Positions 8,872-17,319 of a stretch of DNA of 40,085 nt are shown here, piece by piece. Numbering within the stretch: position 1 is the stretch's first letter; each line of letters starts with the position of its first letter. Source of the DNA: Flavobacteriales bacterium (lineage in GTDB: Bacteria > Bacteroidota > Bacteroidia > Flavobacteriales_D > Crocinitomicaceae); assembly GCA_009885545.1 (NCBI GenBank), contig VFKM01000093.1, positions 1 to 40,085 of the forward strand, given 5' to 3'. The translations under genes and the position numbers were made by a program. A model generated the notes under the pieces. The model searched no databases and had not been told where the DNA came from. It saw only the letters and a list, made by a program, of their open reading frames with translations.

Positions 8872-9861
8872 ATGAAAACGATTGGAGTAAATGGTTTTGG
8901 TAGAATTGGGCGTTATTTTACACGCCTAAGTTTAGAATCAACTGAAGTGAATGTGGCAGTTGTTAATGACGTATCTGACATTAAAACATTAGCACATTTG
9001 TTAAAATATGATAGTATCCATCGTGGGTTAAAATATACGTTTGTTATTGAAGGCAATACCCTTGTTTTTTCTAACGGTAAAAAAATTACATTTCTTCAAG
9101 AGAAAAATCCATTATTAATTCCTTGGGCTGAATATGGCGTTCAAACTGTTTTGGAATCTACTGGATTGTTTCTGACAACAGAAGAAGCTTCGAAACATTT
9201 AGTCGGTGGAGCAAAGAAAGTTGTAATTTCTGCTCCTGCAAATAGCGATGAAATCAAGACTGTTGTTTTAGGAGTAAACGATACTATTTTGGAAAGTACA
9301 GATGTTATACTTTCAAATGCTTCTTGTACAACAAACAATGTTGCTCCAATGGTGATGGTGATGCGTGATCTTTGTGAGATTGAAAGTGCCTATATTACAA
9401 CTATTCACAGTTATACATCAGATCAACGATTACATGATGCACCTCATAAGGATTTAAGAAGAGCAAGAGCAGCTGCAGAGTCAATTGTTCCCACATCAAC
9501 AGGAGCGGCAAAGGCTATTACAAAAATATTTCCTGAATTAGAAGGTAAAATTGGAGGCTGTGGTGTCCGTGTGCCGGTGCCAGATGGTTCTTTTACGGAT
9601 TTAACATTGGTTGTTAGAAATCCACCAACAATTGAAGCAATCAACGCTGCGATGAAACTTGCCTCTGAAACTTATTTGAAAGGTATTTTAGATTATACTG
9701 AAGATCCAATTGTTTCTGTTGACATTATCGGAAATCCAAACAGTTGTTTGTTCGATGCTGAACTGACCAGTGTCGTTAACAATATGATTAAAATTGTTGG
9801 TTGGTACGACAATGAAGCAGGTTATTCGAATCGATTAATTGATTTAGTGAAGAAGATTTAA
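8872..9861 (+). CDS. gap: Glyceraldehyde-3-phosphate dehydrogenase
   Basis: The enzyme oxidises glyceraldehyde-3-phosphate to 1,3-bisphosphoglycerate in glycolysis. The N-terminal NAD-binding motif is NGFGRIGR (7-14), and Asp33 (VVNDVSD) suggests NAD and not NADP preference. The catalytic cysteine is Cys152 in SNASCTTN, with His179 in TIHSYTSDQ. The length (329) is normal. A weak -7 candidate TAGTTGTG lies at 8846-8853. The last 4 bp overlap the convergent HU-SPOR gene, so the two transcripts must read into each other. Confidence 0.97.
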   Translation: MKTIGVNGFGRIGRYFTRLSLESTEVNVAVVNDVSDIKTLAHLLKYDSIHRGLKYTFVIEGNTLVFSNGKKITFLQEKNPLLIPWAEYGVQTVLESTGLFLTTEEASKHLVGGAKKVVISAPANSDEIKTVVLGVNDTILESTDVILSNASCTTNNVAPMVMVMRDLCEIESAYITTIHSYTSDQRLHDAPHKDLRRARAAAESIVPTSTGAAKAITKIFPELEGKIGGCGVRVPVPDGSFTDLTLVVRNPPTIEAINAAMKLASETYLKGILDYTEDPIVSVDIIGNPNSCLFDAELTSVVNNMIKIVGWYDNEAGYSNRLIDLVKKI

Positions 9862-11147
9862 GGCCATTTAAAAACCCAAGCTTTTGAAGAAATACTTCTT
9901 GCGCCTGATAAAGCATTGTTAGCGGCTTCAATTGAGCTAAACGATGCAATACTCACTATGTATAGATTATCAAATTGGCCAATGATTGCTGATTGATTGC
10001 CTTCAGAAACTAGCCGATTTTGATACCTATCAGCATTTGATTTATCCATAAATGCTCCACCAATTATGTGAAAAGAATTCGATTTATCGACAGATGAAAC
10101 AGAAGTTATTTCTTCTTTGATTGGATCATTGTTTTCTTCTATAGTTGTTTGATTTTCTTGTGATTGAACATCATTTTTATTCTGTTTTTCATCGTCAATA
10201 CTTTCATTCGATGTTTTAATTTCAGAATCCTTTTTCGGGTTGTCTTCAATTGCCTTTGAAGTTGTTTCTGTTGCAATAAAAGGCAAGAATTTTTCTAAAC
10301 GATTAAAGAACAGGGTTAAAGTTAAAGATCCTCCTACTAGCAAAACACCAACTATTAATAAAGCATAGAAAACAGGGCTTTTTCGTTTCTTGTCTTTTTT
10401 AATTTTTTCTATTATAGGCTTTTTTGGACGTTCTATTTTAACATTTAAAGGTGGGACATCCAAATCATCCGCCCATTGATCTGCTTCAGAATAGGCCGGT
10501 GTTTCTTTCTTTTCTGGCTCTTTTGTATTTTCTGTCACAGAAGTATTTTCAAGTATAATTGGTTCTTCAACTGGGAGTTTATTCTCTTGAATTGGAATGA
10601 TTTCCTCATCCACTATAACAGCTTCTTTATCAATTATATTATCTGAAGTTGGCTTTTCTTGCTCAACTTTTAATTCATGAATTGGTTGAACTTTTGCCCT
10701 AGAAACTCTTGGTTTTTTAATCTTTTCTGGAACAATTTCGGTCATTGTAACCTTTTCCACGACTACTGTATCAGCAGGTGTCAATTCCTGTTCAATTATC
10801 TGTTCAACAGCAGGTGTCTCATCAGTACGTTCTTTATTCCACGAATTGAATTCAATATCACCACTTGAGTTTTTAATAAAGGATCCAAATTGATACATGT
10901 CATATGATTCTCCAACATTTAATTTAGCCTCAATTTCACGAACATATTTGGCAATTAAATTTTTAGCATCGTTGTCTGACATTCCTTCTGTTTCCGAAAT
11001 GTACTCAGACAATTTACCATCATCGTATTTCAAATAAGGCATAAATAAACATTCACCAGTTTCAGAATTCGTTAGATTAAGAGCACCTAACCCAGGAATG
11101 ATAATTGTATTGAATGCCTTAAGAATTTCTACGAGATACTTATCCAT
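9858..11147 (-). CDS. HU-domain / SPOR-domain membrane protein
   Basis: 429 residues in three parts. Residues 1-105 resemble the HU-CCDC81 domain found in Bacteroidetes (IIIPGLGALNL, then YQFGSFIKNSSGDIEFNSW). A long acidic, low-complexity linker rich in Glu, Ile and Val leads to one transmembrane helix (about 262-283, VFYALLIVGVLLVGGSLTLTL). After a charged periplasmic linker, the last 75 residues form a SPOR domain (FHIIGGAFMDKSNADRYQNRL, then YIVSIASFSS), which binds denuded peptidoglycan at division sites. The cytoplasmic HU-like part could touch DNA or protein while the SPOR part finds septal wall. A link between nucleoid and division is inference. The first ATG is used. Confidence 0.85.
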   Translation of the reverse strand: MDKYLVEILKAFNTIIIPGLGALNLTNSETGECLFMPYLKYDDGKLSEYISETEGMSDNDAKNLIAKYVREIEAKLNVGESYDMYQFGSFIKNSSGDIEFNSWNKERTDETPAVEQIIEQELTPADTVVVEKVTMTEIVPEKIKKPRVSRAKVQPIHELKVEQEKPTSDNIIDKEAVIVDEEIIPIQENKLPVEEPIILENTSVTENTKEPEKKETPAYSEADQWADDLDVPPLNVKIERPKKPIIEKIKKDKKRKSPVFYALLIVGVLLVGGSLTLTLFFNRLEKFLPFIATETTSKAIEDNPKKDSEIKTSNESIDDEKQNKNDVQSQENQTTIEENNDPIKEEITSVSSVDKSNSFHIIGGAFMDKSNADRYQNRLVSEGNQSAIIGQFDNLYIVSIASFSSIEAANNALSGARSISSKAWVFKWP

Positions 11148-11189
11148 GCGAATTAATTTATATTAAATATATAAAATGTATTCTATACT

Positions 11190-12044
11190 TTAAAACATTT
11201 CATTAAAGCTAAAAGCTTCAGATAATCTTACACCTTTTTCAGTTAATTGAAGGGAACAACATTCGTTGATACTGTCATGCTCAAGGAATAAAACAAACTC
11301 ATTATTAACAGCATTATTTAAAAATTTCTCCTTTTCAGACATAGTAATTAAAGGTCGCGTATCATATCCCATAACAAAAGGCAAAGGAATATGTCCCACG
11401 CTAGGTAATAGATCTGCCATAAATACTATTGTTTTTCCTTGATAGTGAATATGAGGAATCATCATACTTTCAGTATGACCATCTACAAATAATACATCAA
11501 AATTTTCAAAGACACTTTTAGTGAAATCTCCTGTTCTTTCAACGAATTTCAGTTGTCCACTTTCTTGAATTGGGAGTATATTTTCACTTAAAAAGGATGC
11601 TTTTTCTCTTGGATTTGGTTCGGTTGCCCATTTCCAATGATTTTCAGTACTCCAATAAATGGCGTTCTTGAAAACTGGTTCAAAACCTGTTCTATTTTTA
11701 TTCCATTGAATTGCTCCACCGCAATGATCAAAATGAAGATGTGTTAAAAAAACATCCGTAATATCATTGGGAGAAAACCCTAGCGCTTTTAAATTGCCAA
11801 TTAAACTGTCATTTCCATGCATGTAATAATGCGAAAAGAATTTTTCTGATTGCTTATCACCAATACCCGCATCAATTAAAATTAGCCTATTTCCATCTTC
11901 AATTAATAGTGAGCGCATTGACCAATCACACATGTTGTTAGCATCAGCAGGATTCGTTTTTTGCCACATTGATTTTGGAACTACACCAAACATAGCTCCT
12001 CCATCTAGTTTGAAATTTCCAGTGTTCAAAGGGTGGATTTTCAT
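11190..12044 (-). CDS. Metallo-beta-lactamase-fold hydrolase
   Basis: 284 residues. The zinc-binding signature is intact: His102-x-His104-x-Asp106-His107 in THLHFDHCGG. His190 in FVDGHTE, Asp211 in FMADLLP and a late histidine in LEHDS complete the usual ligand set. The insertion and length resemble the N-acyl-homoserine-lactonase-like and alkylsulfatase-unrelated MBL proteins, but the substrate cannot be inferred. It has no signal peptide and is probably cytoplasmic. It is 16 bp downstream of the EamA transporter and so likely in one transcript with ribD and that transporter. Confidence 0.85.
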   Translation of the reverse strand: MKIHPLNTGNFKLDGGAMFGVVPKSMWQKTNPADANNMCDWSMRSLLIEDGNRLILIDAGIGDKQSEKFFSHYYMHGNDSLIGNLKALGFSPNDITDVFLTHLHFDHCGGAIQWNKNRTGFEPVFKNAIYWSTENHWKWATEPNPREKASFLSENILPIQESGQLKFVERTGDFTKSVFENFDVLFVDGHTESMMIPHIHYQGKTIVFMADLLPSVGHIPLPFVMGYDTRPLITMSEKEKFLNNAVNNEFVLFLEHDSINECCSLQLTEKGVRLSEAFSFNEMF

Positions 12045-12059
12045 AAATTATAATTTTCT

Positions 12060-12932
12060 TTAAGTAATATTCGCAAAATACAAGATAATAATTGCACTTA
12101 TTGCTGCTAATAGTCCAAGTATTTTATTGCGTGTAACATTTTCTTTAAATGCAATAAATCCAACAATTGCAGCAATCATTACGACTGATACATTTATAAT
12201 CGCGAGAACAGTTGAATCATTCCACCCAGTTGATTTATATGAAACAATTAATAGATAAATTGAAAAATAATTGGGAATACCGAGTGTAATACCAGCGAAA
12301 ATATTGCGTGAAGAGAAAACGGTTTTTTTAGTGTAAAGTCGATACATCAAAATTACAAAACCAATACAACCTGCTAATCCAAATCCAAATGCTGAAAAGA
12401 GTGAGGGCGTTAAAACAGATAATTCATATTTCTGTACATAATTCAATACGAAATCTAAAAAACCACTTCCAATAAATAGGATTAATAACATCCATAAAGA
12501 TGCTTTTGATTTGTTTTCTTTTGATTTCGAAAAAGTGACTAAAAAGACACCTAAAAATGCTAAAATAATTCCTGCTATTTTAAGGAAGGACAATGATTCA
12601 TGATATAAGACTATCATAAACATCATCGAAATGGCCATACTCATTTTAACAGCAATTGAAGTCAAAGCAACACCGTTTTTTTGTGAGCTAATGCCCATCA
12701 TAATAAATAAAGAAATAAATAGAAAGGCACATAAAATTGCAAACCATGGCCAATTTCCAATGTTTAGTGCTTCACTTTTCCATTCATGACCAAAAAAGGA
12801 AATTCCACAAATAAAGGCAGTGAAATAATTGAATACAATCGCTTGAAAAGTATCGATTCCAAATTTTGGAAAAAGTTTGAAGATGATAAATATCAAACTG
12901 GAACATATTATTGATATAATCAATGGAATCAT
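12060..12932 (-). CDS. EamA/DMT-family transporter
   Basis: 290 residues with about ten hydrophobic segments in two similar halves, as in the drug/metabolite transporter superfamily. The first helix is MIPLIISIICSSLIFIIF. The second half carries the typical ending (NVSVVMIAAIVGFIAFKENVTRNKILG). The start ATG overlaps the stop of ribD by 4 bp (ATGA), which suggests translational coupling. A flavin-related cargo is possible from this link, but EamA proteins carry many metabolites, so I leave it open. Confidence 0.85.
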   Translation of the reverse strand: MIPLIISIICSSLIFIIFKLFPKFGIDTFQAIVFNYFTAFICGISFFGHEWKSEALNIGNWPWFAILCAFLFISLFIMMGISSQKNGVALTSIAVKMSMAISMMFMIVLYHESLSFLKIAGIILAFLGVFLVTFSKSKENKSKASLWMLLILFIGSGFLDFVLNYVQKYELSVLTPSLFSAFGFGLAGCIGFVILMYRLYTKKTVFSSRNIFAGITLGIPNYFSIYLLIVSYKSTGWNDSTVLAIINVSVVMIAAIVGFIAFKENVTRNKILGLLAAISAIIILYFANIT

Positions 12933-13969
12933 TTTCTGAAATAATGGTAAACCGTATCTGTCGAAAATGGGTAACTGAAAGCAGCAACTTTGTTTATAGT
13001 GGGAGCCTTCGTGCCTTCACCAAAAATCGCATCTCCTACAATTACTCTTGCTTCATCCCAAACATTTCCGAAAATAAAATATTGCAAAGTTCTACTGCCT
13101 CCTTCAACGAAAACGGATAAGATATTTCTTTTGTATAATTCCTCCAGAATTAATTCAGTACTTGTTTCGCTAATTTTAATCCACTCAATCAATCCTTTTA
13201 CTTCATTTTTAGAACGATTGAAAATAATTGTTGGTGCATCATCTGAAAAAATATTCAAGTCCTCAGATAATTGTAATTGGCTGTCAATAATTATCCGTGT
13301 AGGATTAACGCCACTAAATTCTCTCACTGTTAATGAAGGATTGTCATTTTGTACTGTTTTTCTACCTACCAAAATACTTTGTTCTTCTGAACGCCATTTA
13401 TGCACCAATGCTTTTGTTTCAGGAGCGGAAATCCAATTAACTCCTATTTCATCTGTATCTCTTATTTTATCTAAATATCCGTCTTTGGTTTGTGCCCATT
13501 TAAGTATAACGTAAGGCCGTTGCCGTTCGTGAAATGTGAAAAAACGTTTATTAAGCTCTCTACATTCTTTTTCGAGTATTCCAATTTGAACATCAATACC
13601 AGCTTTATTAAGTTTCTCAATTCCTTTACCGCTAACTTTGGAATGTGTGTCTTTACATCCAATAATTACTTTAGGAATTTTCATTTGAATTATCAAATCT
13701 GAACAAGGGGGTGTTTTTCCAATGTGAGAACAAGGTTCTAATGAAACGTAAATAGTTGAATTTTTAAGTAGTGATTTATCCTGAACTGCATTTATTGCAT
13801 TTACTTCAGCATGCGCTTCACCATAAGCTTGATGAAATCCTTCACCTATAATTTTGTCATCGTGAACAATAACTGCTCCTACCATCGGATTTGGTGCGAC
13901 AAGGCCTTGTCCTAATCTGGCAAGTTCGATGCATCGTTGCATGTATATATGGTGTTCATTCACAAACAC
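12929..13969 (-). CDS. ribD: Riboflavin biosynthesis deaminase/reductase RibD
   Basis: A bifunctional enzyme for steps two and three of riboflavin synthesis. The N-terminal deaminase domain (about 1-145) has the zinc motif His53-Ala-Glu55 and Cys80...Cys89 (EPCSHIGKTPPC). The C-terminal reductase domain (about 150-346) begins with RPYVILKWAQTKDG and contains VEGGSRTLQYF. The frame opens at GTG 13969 (a second GTG is at 13963, first ATG at 13942). Homologues usually begin just before a conserved H-x-Y-M-x-R-C-I-E-L-A segment that would be partly lost from ATG 13942, so a GTG start is preferred. No other rib gene is nearby, as is common in this phylum. Confidence 0.95.
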   Translation of the reverse strand: MFVNEHHIYMQRCIELARLGQGLVAPNPMVGAVIVHDDKIIGEGFHQAYGEAHAEVNAINAVQDKSLLKNSTIYVSLEPCSHIGKTPPCSDLIIQMKIPKVIIGCKDTHSKVSGKGIEKLNKAGIDVQIGILEKECRELNKRFFTFHERQRPYVILKWAQTKDGYLDKIRDTDEIGVNWISAPETKALVHKWRSEEQSILVGRKTVQNDNPSLTVREFSGVNPTRIIIDSQLQLSEDLNIFSDDAPTIIFNRSKNEVKGLIEWIKISETSTELILEELYKRNILSVFVEGGSRTLQYFIFGNVWDEARVIVGDAIFGEGTKAPTINKVAAFSYPFSTDTVYHYFRK

Positions 13970-14082
13970 GAAGATACAATATTCAATTTTAAGTTGCTAA
14001 TTAGAAGTTTCATGTTATGAATCCCAAATTATGAATTCTAAATTGAACAGCAAAATTCAAGTGAAAATGTTATTTTCGTTAT

Positions 14083-15390
14083 ATGGAAAACACATCAGTT
14101 AAAAAGAAGAATCTTCAGATTACATTGATCTTAGTTGTTGCGGCCTTAGGTTATTTTGTAGATATCTATGATTTGGTGTTATTCGGAGTAGTTAAAGGAG
14201 AAAGTTTAAATCAAATAATGCCTTTAGCCACTGATTCTCTAATTGCTTCGACTGGAAAATTTTTGTTCAATATGCAAATGTTGGGAATGCTTGTCGGAGG
14301 ATTACTCTGGGGGGTATTAGGTGATAAAAAAGGCAGGTTAAAAGTACTTTTCGGTTCAATTTTATTGTATTCTATTGCCAACATCGCCAATGCCTTTGTA
14401 ACAGATGTTAATACATACGCAGTCATTCGAGTTATTGCTGGAATAGGACTAGCTGGTGAATTAGGAGCTGGAATTACTTTAGTTTCAGAAATGATGTCAA
14501 AGGAAAAAAGAGGGTATGGCACAATGATTATTGTGACTTTTGGAGCACTAGGAGCTGTTGTGGCATCCATTGTAGGTTCTGAAGGAGAAGTGATAGGGAA
14601 TTTTCTAAATAATACGGTTGGAATTCAATTTGCCAATTGGCAAGTAGCATATATTGTAGGTGGAATTATGGGATTGGTTTTATTGTTACTGCGTGTTGGA
14701 ACTATAGAATCCGACTTCTTTAAAAACGTTAAAAACGATGAAGGAGTAAAAAAAGGAGATTTAAAACTTATCTTTAAGAACAAGAAAAATTTGATGAAAT
14801 ACCTTCATTGTATTTTTATAGGAGTTCCAATTTGGTTCGTAATTGGATTATTGATTATGAACTCGAAAGATAATTTTGGACCTTGGTTAGGTGTTGAAAA
14901 TGTTATAAATGGAAGAGCTGTGATGTATGCTTATATCGGTTTATCATTCGGGGATTTACTTTCAGGTATTTTAAGTCAAATATTGAAAAGCAGAAAAATA
15001 GTAGTGTATCTATACTTGTTATTCACGTTTGTTTTAACGATTATTTTTCTTTTTGTATTGAAAGATATTTCTTTAAGCACGTATTACTTGATGTGCTTTT
15101 TATTGGGAACTGGGACCGGTTATTGGGCAATATTTGTAACAATAGCTGCGGAACAATTTGGAACCAATATCAGATCTACAGCTGCTAATACAATTCCTAA
15201 TTTTGTACGTGGTTCTGTGAGTTTAATCACCTTGACTTTTGGAATGTTGGTTTCATTTAACTTGAATGATGGTACTTCGGCTTTCATTGTTGGTGTCGTA
15301 TTCCTGTTGATTGCCCTGTATAGTATTAGTCGATTGAAAGAGACATTTGGGAAGGATTTAGATTATCTTGAAACGGGAGAAATAATGTAA
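14083..15390 (+). CDS. MFS transporter, metabolite:H+ symporter-like
   Basis: 435 residues with about 12 transmembrane helices. The loop between helices 2 and 3 carries the MFS signature as GVLGDKKGRLKVL. The opening (GYFVDIYDLVLFGVV) resembles the sugar/metabolite:H+ symporter subgroup. The C-terminal half has GTGTGYWAIFVTIAAEQFGTNIRST, which also occurs there. The substrate is unknown. Its stop directly abuts the stop of the convergent gene at 15391 without any terminator. Confidence 0.9.
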   Translation: MENTSVKKKNLQITLILVVAALGYFVDIYDLVLFGVVKGESLNQIMPLATDSLIASTGKFLFNMQMLGMLVGGLLWGVLGDKKGRLKVLFGSILLYSIANIANAFVTDVNTYAVIRVIAGIGLAGELGAGITLVSEMMSKEKRGYGTMIIVTFGALGAVVASIVGSEGEVIGNFLNNTVGIQFANWQVAYIVGGIMGLVLLLLRVGTIESDFFKNVKNDEGVKKGDLKLIFKNKKNLMKYLHCIFIGVPIWFVIGLLIMNSKDNFGPWLGVENVINGRAVMYAYIGLSFGDLLSGILSQILKSRKIVVYLYLLFTFVLTIIFLFVLKDISLSTYYLMCFLLGTGTGYWAIFVTIAAEQFGTNIRSTAANTIPNFVRGSVSLITLTFGMLVSFNLNDGTSAFIVGVVFLLIALYSISRLKETFGKDLDYLETGEIM

Positions 15391-16002
15391 TTAATCTCTT
15401 TCCCAGCGACGTTTATGTGTCCCTTTATGCTTTTCACGTATCCATTGATGTTCTTTCGCTTGGTGTATTAACTTTCTGCGTACAATTTTGGGATAGAATA
15501 TTTTACGCCAAGATTTAAAGAATGAATATTTTTTTAAAACTCTTAGTTGTGCTAATATTTCATATGTTGAGGAACCACATCTGTATCCGAAGAAAGCATA
15601 ATCATAAGGAGTTTTGTTTATATAATTTTTGCAAATTGAATCAAATTGTAATCGCTTATCATGAGAAATAGGAATATAAATAACGAGGGTTTTCACACTG
15701 TCAACATCTTTATCCATAATGTGATTAAAATCATCTATTGATTGAAAAGCATATTTACCATTTTTATGCTTATTGTGTTGAAAGATATGAACTCGACCTT
15801 CATAAAAAAAACTCAAATAACACGTGTCGTTGTATCGAATTCCGACATGACCACCAAGCATTCCACCGAACCATATTTTCTGTTCTTGTTTATGCTCTGG
15901 TCTGGGTTTTGAACCGTAAAGAAAACGCACTTGCAGCGTGTCCATTTGCGAAAACCCCGCAAATGAGAAAAAGATTAAATAGAAATGTAACAAATTCCTC
16001 AT
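15391..16002 (-). CDS. Exported hypothetical protein, possibly papain-like
   Basis: 203 residues from ATG 16002 (the frame extends to a TTG at 16008). A signal peptide (MRNLLHFYLIFFSFAGFSQ) comes first. The mature part has GGMLGGHVGIRYNDTCYLS and later YDYAFFGYRCGSSTYEIL. A conserved-looking His in GGHVG before a Cys in YRCGSST recalls permuted NlpC/P60 or DUF4105-type papain-like folds, where the histidine precedes the cysteine. This is only a motif-level resemblance. The C-terminus is very basic. The gene starts just after the peroxiredoxin terminator, so it needs its own promoter, which I could not identify. Confidence 0.65.
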   Translation of the reverse strand: MRNLLHFYLIFFSFAGFSQMDTLQVRFLYGSKPRPEHKQEQKIWFGGMLGGHVGIRYNDTCYLSFFYEGRVHIFQHNKHKNGKYAFQSIDDFNHIMDKDVDSVKTLVIYIPISHDKRLQFDSICKNYINKTPYDYAFFGYRCGSSTYEILAQLRVLKKYSFFKSWRKIFYPKIVRRKLIHQAKEHQWIREKHKGTHKRRWERD

Positions 16003-16010
16003 TGTCAAAA

Positions 16011-16043
16011 ATAAAAAAACCGTCCATCAGATGACGGACGGTT
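16011..16043 (-). terminator. Rho-independent terminator of the peroxiredoxin gene
   Basis: On the minus strand an eight-pair stem (AACCGTCC with GGACGGTT, 16018-16025 and 16036-16043) is followed by seven T residues and a second T run. It lies 25 bp after the peroxiredoxin stop and just before the start of the exported protein. Confidence 0.88.
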
Positions 16044-16068
16044 AATTTAACACTTTAGAAATATAAAA

Positions 16069-16701
16069 TTAGTGTTTTCCTAAATAATCTGCTACACCAT
16101 CGAAACTTGCTGTCATTCCAGCATCTCCTTTGTGCCAGTTTGCAGGACAAACTTCACCATTTTCTTCGAAGAATTGCAAAGCATCAACCATTCTCAAAGC
16201 CTCATCAACGTTTCTTCCTAATGGGAACATATTCACTAATTGATGCATAACAGTTCCAGATTTGTCGATTAAGAATAAACCTCTATAAGCGATCATTGGT
16301 CCAGTTGCAGCCAAATTACCTTCCATATCGTATTCGTATTCACCAGCTAAAACACCAAACGCTTCTGAAATTGTTTTCGATGTATCTGCAACGATTGGGT
16401 ATTTTACTCCTTCAATTCCTCCTTTATTTTTAGGAACTTGTAACCATCCCCAATGTGATTCTTCTGTATCTGTTGAACATGCAACAACTTTTACTCCTCT
16501 TGATTCAAATTCTCCTAATTGTGCTTGAAAAGCATGTAATTCAGAAGGACAAACAAATGTGAAATCTTTTGGATAAAAGAAGAACATCACGTGATTTTTT
16601 CCTAAATATTGATCCAGTGAAAAATCATTCACTATTTCTATTCCGTTTACAACGGCTGCAGCCTTGAAAGATGGTGCTTTTTTCCCTACTAAAACGCTCA
16701 T
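16069..16701 (-). CDS. 2-Cys peroxiredoxin (AhpC/TSA family)
   Basis: 210 residues. The peroxidatic cysteine is Cys51 in DFTFVCPSEL, with Thr48 of the active site. The resolving cysteine is Cys185 in GEVCPANW, so this is a typical 2-Cys enzyme that forms inter-subunit disulfides. It removes hydrogen and organic peroxides using thioredoxin or AhpF; no ahpF is in the window. The neighbours dps and oxyR make an oxidative-stress island, and control by the nearby OxyR is likely though unproven. It is monocistronic, with its own terminator at 16011-16043. Confidence 0.96.
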   Translation of the reverse strand: MSVLVGKKAPSFKAAAVVNGIEIVNDFSLDQYLGKNHVMFFFYPKDFTFVCPSELHAFQAQLGEFESRGVKVVACSTDTEESHWGWLQVPKNKGGIEGVKYPIVADTSKTISEAFGVLAGEYEYDMEGNLAATGPMIAYRGLFLIDKSGTVMHQLVNMFPLGRNVDEALRMVDALQFFEENGEVCPANWHKGDAGMTASFDGVADYLGKH

Positions 16702-16786
16702 TTTATTTTTGTTTTTTATGTTTATTTTTATGATGTAAATTTAATGTTTTGAATTATTTTGGATGCCATTTGATATTAATTTCGTG

Positions 16787-17233
16787 TTATTTTAACCATG
16801 ATGAGAACATCCAATTTGTTTTTTCTTTTTCACGAACTAAATCACTTAATAAAGAATTTGTGCCCTCATCTTCAAAATTAGCAGATTTTTTCATTAAACT
16901 TCGTTCTAAAGTCAAGAGTAATTGTTGTGAATCAAAAATGTAATGAACACCAATTTCTCCATTGGTGATAATTGAGTTTTCATCAATAATACTTTCACGC
17001 AAATAATCACTCAAGCGAGAAAATGGAATTACTCCTAAAGTTAAAACCCGTTCTGCAATATCATCAATTATAATTTGAGCCCTTGTATATAATTCTTCAT
17101 ATTTCAAATGAAGTTCGAAAAAGTTTTGCCCTTTAATATTCCAATGCAAAGACCGTAAGTTTTGATAATGTATTTGGTAACTAGCCAATAAAATATTTAG
17201 CTCATTGGTATATTGCTCATCGTAAGTATCCAT
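16787..17233 (-). CDS. dps: Dps-family ferritin-like DNA-protection protein
   Basis: 148 residues from ATG 17233. The ferroxidase ligands at the dodecamer dimer interface are all present: His30 (SLHWN), His42 (ELHLKYEELY), Asp57 and Glu61 (IDDIAER). Dps oxidises Fe(II) with hydrogen peroxide and stores it, which limits Fenton damage. The frame extends to a GTG at 17254, but a perfect -7 promoter box (TATCTTTG) occupies 17254-17261, so ATG 17233 is the start. It is divergent from oxyR, with an 86-bp shared control region. Confidence 0.94.
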   Translation of the reverse strand: MDTYDEQYTNELNILLASYQIHYQNLRSLHWNIKGQNFFELHLKYEELYTRAQIIIDDIAERVLTLGVIPFSRLSDYLRESIIDENSIITNGEIGVHYIFDSQQLLLTLERSLMKKSANFEDEGTNSLLSDLVREKEKTNWMFSSWLK

Positions 17234-17253
17234 GTTATTTCTTTTGTATGTCA

Positions 17254-17261
17254 CAAAGATA
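17254..17261 (-). promoter_or_regulatory. -7 promoter element of dps
   Basis: The minus strand reads TATCTTTG, a full match to TAnnTTTG, 20 bp upstream of ATG 17233. The -33 region is poor (TTTTC about 16 bp upstream), which fits a promoter that needs an activator such as OxyR. Confidence 0.6.
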
Positions 17262-17298
17262 TTGATATTGTAATATAGAAAATATTGATTAAATTTAT

Positions 17299-17315
17299 AT
17301 TGTTATAAAAACAAT
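17299..17315. promoter_or_regulatory. Inverted repeat in the dps-oxyR control region, candidate OxyR operator
   Basis: ATTGTT, five bases (ATAAA), then AACAAT form a perfect six-bp inverted repeat. Partial symmetry extends outward (TA before, TA after). LysR-type regulators bind such T-N11-A dyads. The site ends 4 bp before the oxyR ATG, so binding there would repress oxyR, while the regulator could activate dps on the other side. Confidence 0.5.
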
Positions 17316-17319
17316 CTAT

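Noticed and set aside
12990-13514. 174-codon plus-strand frame
   Set aside because: Antisense shadow of ribD, whose catalytic motifs and family match are clear.
14041-14082. Promoter-like TTG...TATTTTCG before the MFS gene
   Set aside because: The -7 candidate would place the transcription start on or after the start codon, and one consensus base is wrong.
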